Notes under the pieces: model-generated
What the model saw: the letters and a program-made list of their open reading frames with translations, nothing else
What the model was told of the DNA's origin: nothing
Databases searched by the model: none
Shown: one piece after another, positions 59,860 through 64,000 of the stretch
How positions within the stretch are numbered: position 1 is the stretch's first letter
Layout: every line of letters starts with the position of its first letter
From: Sanderia malayensis
Lineage: Eukaryota > Cnidaria > Scyphozoa > Semaeostomeae > Pelagiidae
Length of the DNA: 64,000 bases
NCBI GenBank assembly: GCA_013076295.1
Contig: RQOL01000772.1
Location: 4,741,087-4,805,086, forward strand
Direction of reading: 5' to 3'
Made by a program: the position numbers and the translations under genes

Positions 59860-60565
59860 GATGATATGATATGATGATATGATAAATTTATTTATACACG
59901 AAAAAGCCCTTCAGCTATAAATAGCAAGTACAATATTGAATACAATGCTCAGCGCTTCAAGTAATGCTTTAGGTTGTTCTTGAAGCTACCGACAGTCGGC
60001 AACTCTGATATCAATCGGGACGTCATTCCAGTCTTTGAGCGCAGAATAGTAATAACTCTTTTTTGGCACGACCACGAATATGAATCCGTACAGGGCGTAC
60101 AAACAACAACTACACAGTCTAAAGTCCAATGTTCTAAAACAATGAAAGTTCGCATTAACAAAGATTGTTGACCGTTAATTGAACAAAACTGTTTCCTTTG
60201 TTCCAGATAATATTGAAACCAACCCCCAGTGGTTTTCCTTATGCCATATTTTCCCAATTTTCTTACCAAATGGTCAGCTGTATCAAATGCCTTTCTTAGA
60301 TTAAGGAAGATCGTCCAGCTCAATTTTTTGGTATCTATGTTTTCATACCAGTAATTGGCACTGTATATTAAGGATGTTACCGTGGAATACAGTTTACGAA
60401 AAGCTGATTGATTCTTGGTTAAAACACAAGAAGAAAGTCAAATAGCTGATCGTGAACTATCCGCTCTAAAATTCTAGAAAAAATTGAAATTACTGAGATG
60501 GGAATATAGTTATTAACATCTTGAGCCCGATTTGGGAGCTACTCTTGCAAGTTTCAAAATGGTTA
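59860..60565 (-). mobile_element. Non-LTR retrotransposon (CR1/L2/Jockey-like) reverse-transcriptase fragment
   Basis: Minus-strand, frameshifted: NNYIPISVISIFSRILERIV, then KLYSTVTSLIYSANYWYENI, FLNLRKAFDTADH (RT motif with FDTxDH) and LGKYGIR, and the C-terminal SFKNNLKHYLKR. The 3' UTR reaches about 59860, where ATGAT repeats occur. Catalytic YADD-type motif not found. Dead copy. Confidence 0.8.
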
Positions 60566-60674
60566 AAAAATAACTGGAATAGATCCCTTGTTAGCGATAG
60601 TCCAACCTCTTATAACCGTACCTCCAATTGCGGCCACCTCATATAAATGGCCACTAACCATCAGTCCCATTGAT

Positions 60675-61375
60675 ACAGGGGGCATGGGGGGGGGGTGACC
60701 GCCCCCACCAGAACTTCCGAGCCATTTTGTCGGAAAATTTAAAATTTTGTCGGAAAGTTTTCGAAAATAATCTTAAAGGACAGTTTGAAAACATTTTCAA
60801 ATTGCTAGGAATAGCCTTGACTCTTCCAGTATCGTCAGCTCACGACGAACGAGCTTTCAGCTGCTTCAAGAGAGTCAAGAAGTATCTCCGAAGTACCATG
60901 AATGAAAAGCGTCTTTCAAACTTGGCGTGGATCTCCATCAATCGCGAAACAGTGCCAAACTTGCCATCAAGAAAGATGCAAGAACCTGTTCTTGAAGCAA
61001 AAACAAGAAAACTTGTCAATTAAACTATTCATCAATTTGTTTTCGATGTTCTATTTTTGTTTTTGTTCTGTTGTAAGCTTTTGAAAATGATAATCACCAA
61101 AATATTTCATTTCCCGATTCGTGTTTTTCTCAACTAACTGTCATCTTTCATGTTTAATCTCTTTGTATATTCAGAAACGTCTATTCAGAAACAATTTCCT
61201 AAATTCGGGCGTGCCCTTGTGGACACGCCCAAAAACACACCTTTTTGTCGGAAAATTTTGGTTTTTGCCCCGCCGCTAAATATTTCTATTCTCACTAAAG
61301 GTACATTCGTTCAAACGAGAACTAAAACTATTTCACTACTCCTGTGCCCCTGTGGGCACTGCACGCAATAGCCCT
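60675..61375 (+). mobile_element. hAT transposase C-terminal remnant
   Basis: The ORF 60670-61023 ends with an hAT dimerisation domain: ALTLPVSSAHDERAFSCFKR followed by VKKYLRSTMNEKRLSNLAWI. Upstream catalytic parts are missing. The left boundary CAGGGGGCATGG looks like an hAT end; a GCCCTGG near 61370 may be the other end, but no 8-bp duplication was found. Confidence 0.75.
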
Positions 61376-63185
61376 GGACCCGACATACCCACGCGTGGCT
61401 ATATAACAGTCGGACAGATAGTTTTTACCCCTTCTTCAGTCTTCACTAGCTTCAAGCGTGAATAGGTAGATGAAAAATGCAATACATCAGTTTGAGGTAC
61501 AAGGTCCAAATTATAAGCTCCAGCGCAGTCAATATGCATTGTGAAATAGAAAGCGCAGTGTCTCTTAATATCATGGAGATAGAATAGGAAAGAGTGCTGC
61601 TAACTCCTCTTGTTCCGGTCAAAGCGATGTTGATACTTTGCCATCTCGTTGACGGTGTTTAGAATAGAAGTTGTGGAAATATTCAAAGCACGGCCATGTT
61701 TGGATGGGCTGACCTAAAGTTTAAATTTAAAGCTTCTAGCGTGATTCGAAAAGTAAATTCAAAAGTTTTTACCAGTTTCTAAATAAGTATGTTATGTGGA
61801 AACCTGTCTATATGGTATTGGAATGTTTGCCAAATATTGCAAATGCCTACATTTTGTAAATTTGTAAGTCTACTTAAAAATCTCTTGATTTTTTTCGTAG
61901 GCCAAAATTGTTTCTTAGTTTTCTGATTTCCCCTCATACAAATAACAACGTATCGGGGTGGTGAACAAAATAATCTATTTTTATATTGATCTAAAGCAAG
62001 AATGACAAAAAAATCTGGCAAGAAAGAACAGAGCAGCAGACTTTTTTAGGATTTAGGCCAATCTATCAAATGATATGAAGACAATTGAAAAATTCAAAAA
62101 GAAATCCATTTTGTAAAAATATATAAAGTAAAATAAAAACAAAATCAACACAATACAATAAAATATGATTTTATCCCATTTTTGAACTAAAATTTGCTTT
62201 ATTTTAACTTTGTCTGGATGTTTCCACGCCAAGTTGTTGATCCTGTCCTTAATGTCCCGCTCCGGCTCCACACATGCAGACAGTCTTTATAATAGCAATT
62301 GTGTTGCTATCCAGTTTGCCATTCTGAGCAACAGTTCTTTATCTGCTGATTTCTATGCCATGCATGGCCTAAAATAAATCATAACAACTGAAGTTTAATT
62401 TGCTGATACTCAATAAATATTACGAATATCGACCTTGTAGTCGTATCGAGCATATAAAACAGGTCTTAGAAGCTGTCAATAGCATTTATTTCTATGCTAT
62501 GAATGATATGATAGATACAAATGCAACAACCGGGTGGCGATTCTCAAAAAGAAAACAAGGGTTGTATGAAAAATCAAAAGATTTATTTTCCAGACCAATT
62601 CATTATGGATGTTAAATTTGCTCTATTCCAATGTTCATTAATAAAATTTGTTATGATTATGTTTTATGTCTCTTCTGTTTTTATGGGACAGGGTCCTCCA
62701 TGCCGCTCCACTACTTCTAAGCCTACATACTAAAATAAGTTTTTTCACCGTAAAGTTGAATAAATATAAATAAAATAAAAAATGACTTATTTACGCTGCA
62801 GTACAGTACCCTACCTGACATTACGTTTCCCGAGCTTGATCCTAGCGAGCTTTGCAACTGCAATGGAGCTTCTGTTGCTGTTTTGAAATTATGATACATT
62901 GTGGACATAATTGTTTTATTCAAATAATCAATATTTTAGGCAATAAATGAATTGAAAGAGGCCTATTGTTGATACTTCCCGGAAAATCCATTTCCCGCCT
63001 TTCTTTCAAGAGAACATTTATTATGCAAATTTATTCTGTCGCAAAACGAGGTTTTCCACAAATTATTATGCAGACTTTGGACCTCAAACTGATGTATTGC
63101 ATTTTTCATCTACCGCGTGAATATACCGAAATTTTTCTTCGGTAATCTCTCGTCGTCGCTGCCCTAGCCTTGATTTTCATGCAGA
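61376..63185. other. No recognised gene; inverted 36-bp repeat pair
   Basis: GTAGATGAAAAATGCAATAC (from 61467) continues for about 36 bases and is inverted at 63078-63113. The 1.6 kb between is AT-rich, with short ORFs and no domains. This could be a pair of oppositely oriented repeat copies or the ends of one inverted-repeat element. Confidence 0.4.
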
Positions 63186-63360
63186 ATGGCTTCTACCAAT
63201 AATGCCGCAGAGGCTCAGCCTTCAGTCACCGCCAAATGCTGGTGCAATTGAAGCCATGGTACATCCTGTCAGCTCAGAAGTTCAAGCCGATCCTAGGCGC
63301 GATGTGGCCCCAAGAGTTGGCCCTCCAGTGCAGGGAGGGACCGTGAGTTTGTTTTTCGAC
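63186..63360 (+). pseudogene. Short Pro/Ala-rich ORF start, possibly retroelement gag-like
   Basis: An ATG frame (MASTNNAAEAQPSVT) stops after 21 codons. A +1 frame from 63202 continues with Pro/Ala-rich sequence (SSEVQADPRRDVAPRVGPPV) and meets a donor-like GTGAGT at about 63342. The position just after the inverted repeat, and the composition, resemble the first ORF of a tyrosine-recombinase or LTR retroelement; this is weak inference. Confidence 0.2.
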
Positions 63361-64000
63361 ATTTTCATCCCGTTATTAAGTTCGGGATTGCATTAATTAG
63401 CGTGTGTTATCGGTTACTTCCTGTCCATTTAGTCAATGTACGGTTCGGGCCACCCCTATTTGCTACCCGGTTTTATCGTGTACATTTCCTATTCCACCAA
63501 CCCCGCGCTTTAGGTGTGTGTTTTACCGTGTTTATCGTTACTTTGTATTCCACGGGTAAATACCCGCCGTCCACTTCGCGACAGTTCTTGCATTTTCATG
63601 TTTTGCCTGCCCCTACTTTCGCATTGTACGTAGGCTCTTTTTGCGCGGTGCTCTGCTCCCCGGCCACGTTGTCGTTTGTTTTTATTTTACTGCTACCCCT
63701 GTTTTTTTTGCCTAGCTACCCACCTCACATTTGCTCCCCTCTATTTGCTCTAGTATACATTTTTGACACTGGGCTACCCTTTACATAATGCTTTAAATTT
63801 TAAGGCGGTTCCTCGCCTATCGCGCGAAGCTTTTTCCTTGGTACGCTTTCTTTCGGCCCCATGCTATCCTTTCGATTTGTCCTGTTGCCCAAAAATTTTA
63901 TACAAATTTGATATCTATATTTGAACAATTAGCCCATACCATTGCTATTGTATTGTAATCCTTCACGTCTAATCGATATACCCCTTTCACCGCTGTAAAG
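63361..64000. other. Unassigned; end shares a repeat with pogo copy 1
   Basis: T/C-rich region with a 128-codon hydrophobic ORF of low-complexity character. The last about 60 bases (ATACCATTGC ... GTCTAATCGATATACCCC) resemble the interior of the element at 46731-47693 (about 47240-47295), so another copy of that repeat begins here. Confidence 0.35.

Overview
This is animal nuclear DNA. The window is AT-rich, with GT-AG intron-split genes whose proteins are close to human orthologues, and abundant DNA transposons and LINE debris. The spliced proteins I could assemble by eye (GRK2, FGFRL1-like, PGAM5, UNC93A-like, eIF2B-alpha, GOSR1, BOLA2) point to a slowly evolving invertebrate such as a cnidarian, sponge or invertebrate deuterostome. 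I cannot fix the phylum from sequence alone. I recognised no tRNA, rRNA, CRISPR array or bacterial gene.

Layout. 1-9825 (minus): GRK2-type G-protein-coupled-receptor kinase, 23 exons, C-terminus running off the left edge. 9826-17039: intergenic, with a palindrome, a C-rich miniature element and an unidentified ORF. 17040-27138 (plus): secreted three-Ig FGFRL1-like protein, with a signal-peptide exon separated by an 8.7-kb intron from the Ig exons; that intron holds a Mutator-like foldback element with a perfect 10-bp target duplication. 29531-30876 (plus): PGAM5 mitochondrial phosphatase, four exons. 31350-35617: a nested transposon stack, in which a LINE is split by a 3.7-kb inverted-repeat element (perfect 6-bp duplication), which contains a foldback element with about 1-kb arms, which itself encloses pieces of another LINE. 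39044-41443 (plus): UNC93A-like membrane protein. 41735-46454 (minus): EIF2B1, with an intronless multi-pass membrane ORF (45040-45837) nested on the opposite strand of one intron. 48808-50549 (plus): GOSR1 Golgi SNARE, nine exons. 51045-53043 (plus): unrecognised basic/coiled-coil protein, eight exons. 53336-53744 (minus): BOLA2, two exons. 53745-64000: transposon graveyard (MULE, pogo-like, LINE, hAT) plus a GC-richer coding-like block (57.2-59.85 kb) of foreign appearance, interrupted by a pogo-type miniature element.

The genes are ordinary housekeeping or signalling genes (receptor desensitisation, FGF decoy/adhesion, mitochondrial quality control, translation initiation, Golgi trafficking, iron-sulfur handling). 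They form no operon or pathway. The unusual biology lies in the mobile-element architecture, the nested membrane ORF and the foreign-looking block. Exon boundaries were set by hand from reading-frame phase, splice-site consensus and recalled family similarity; no alignment was run.
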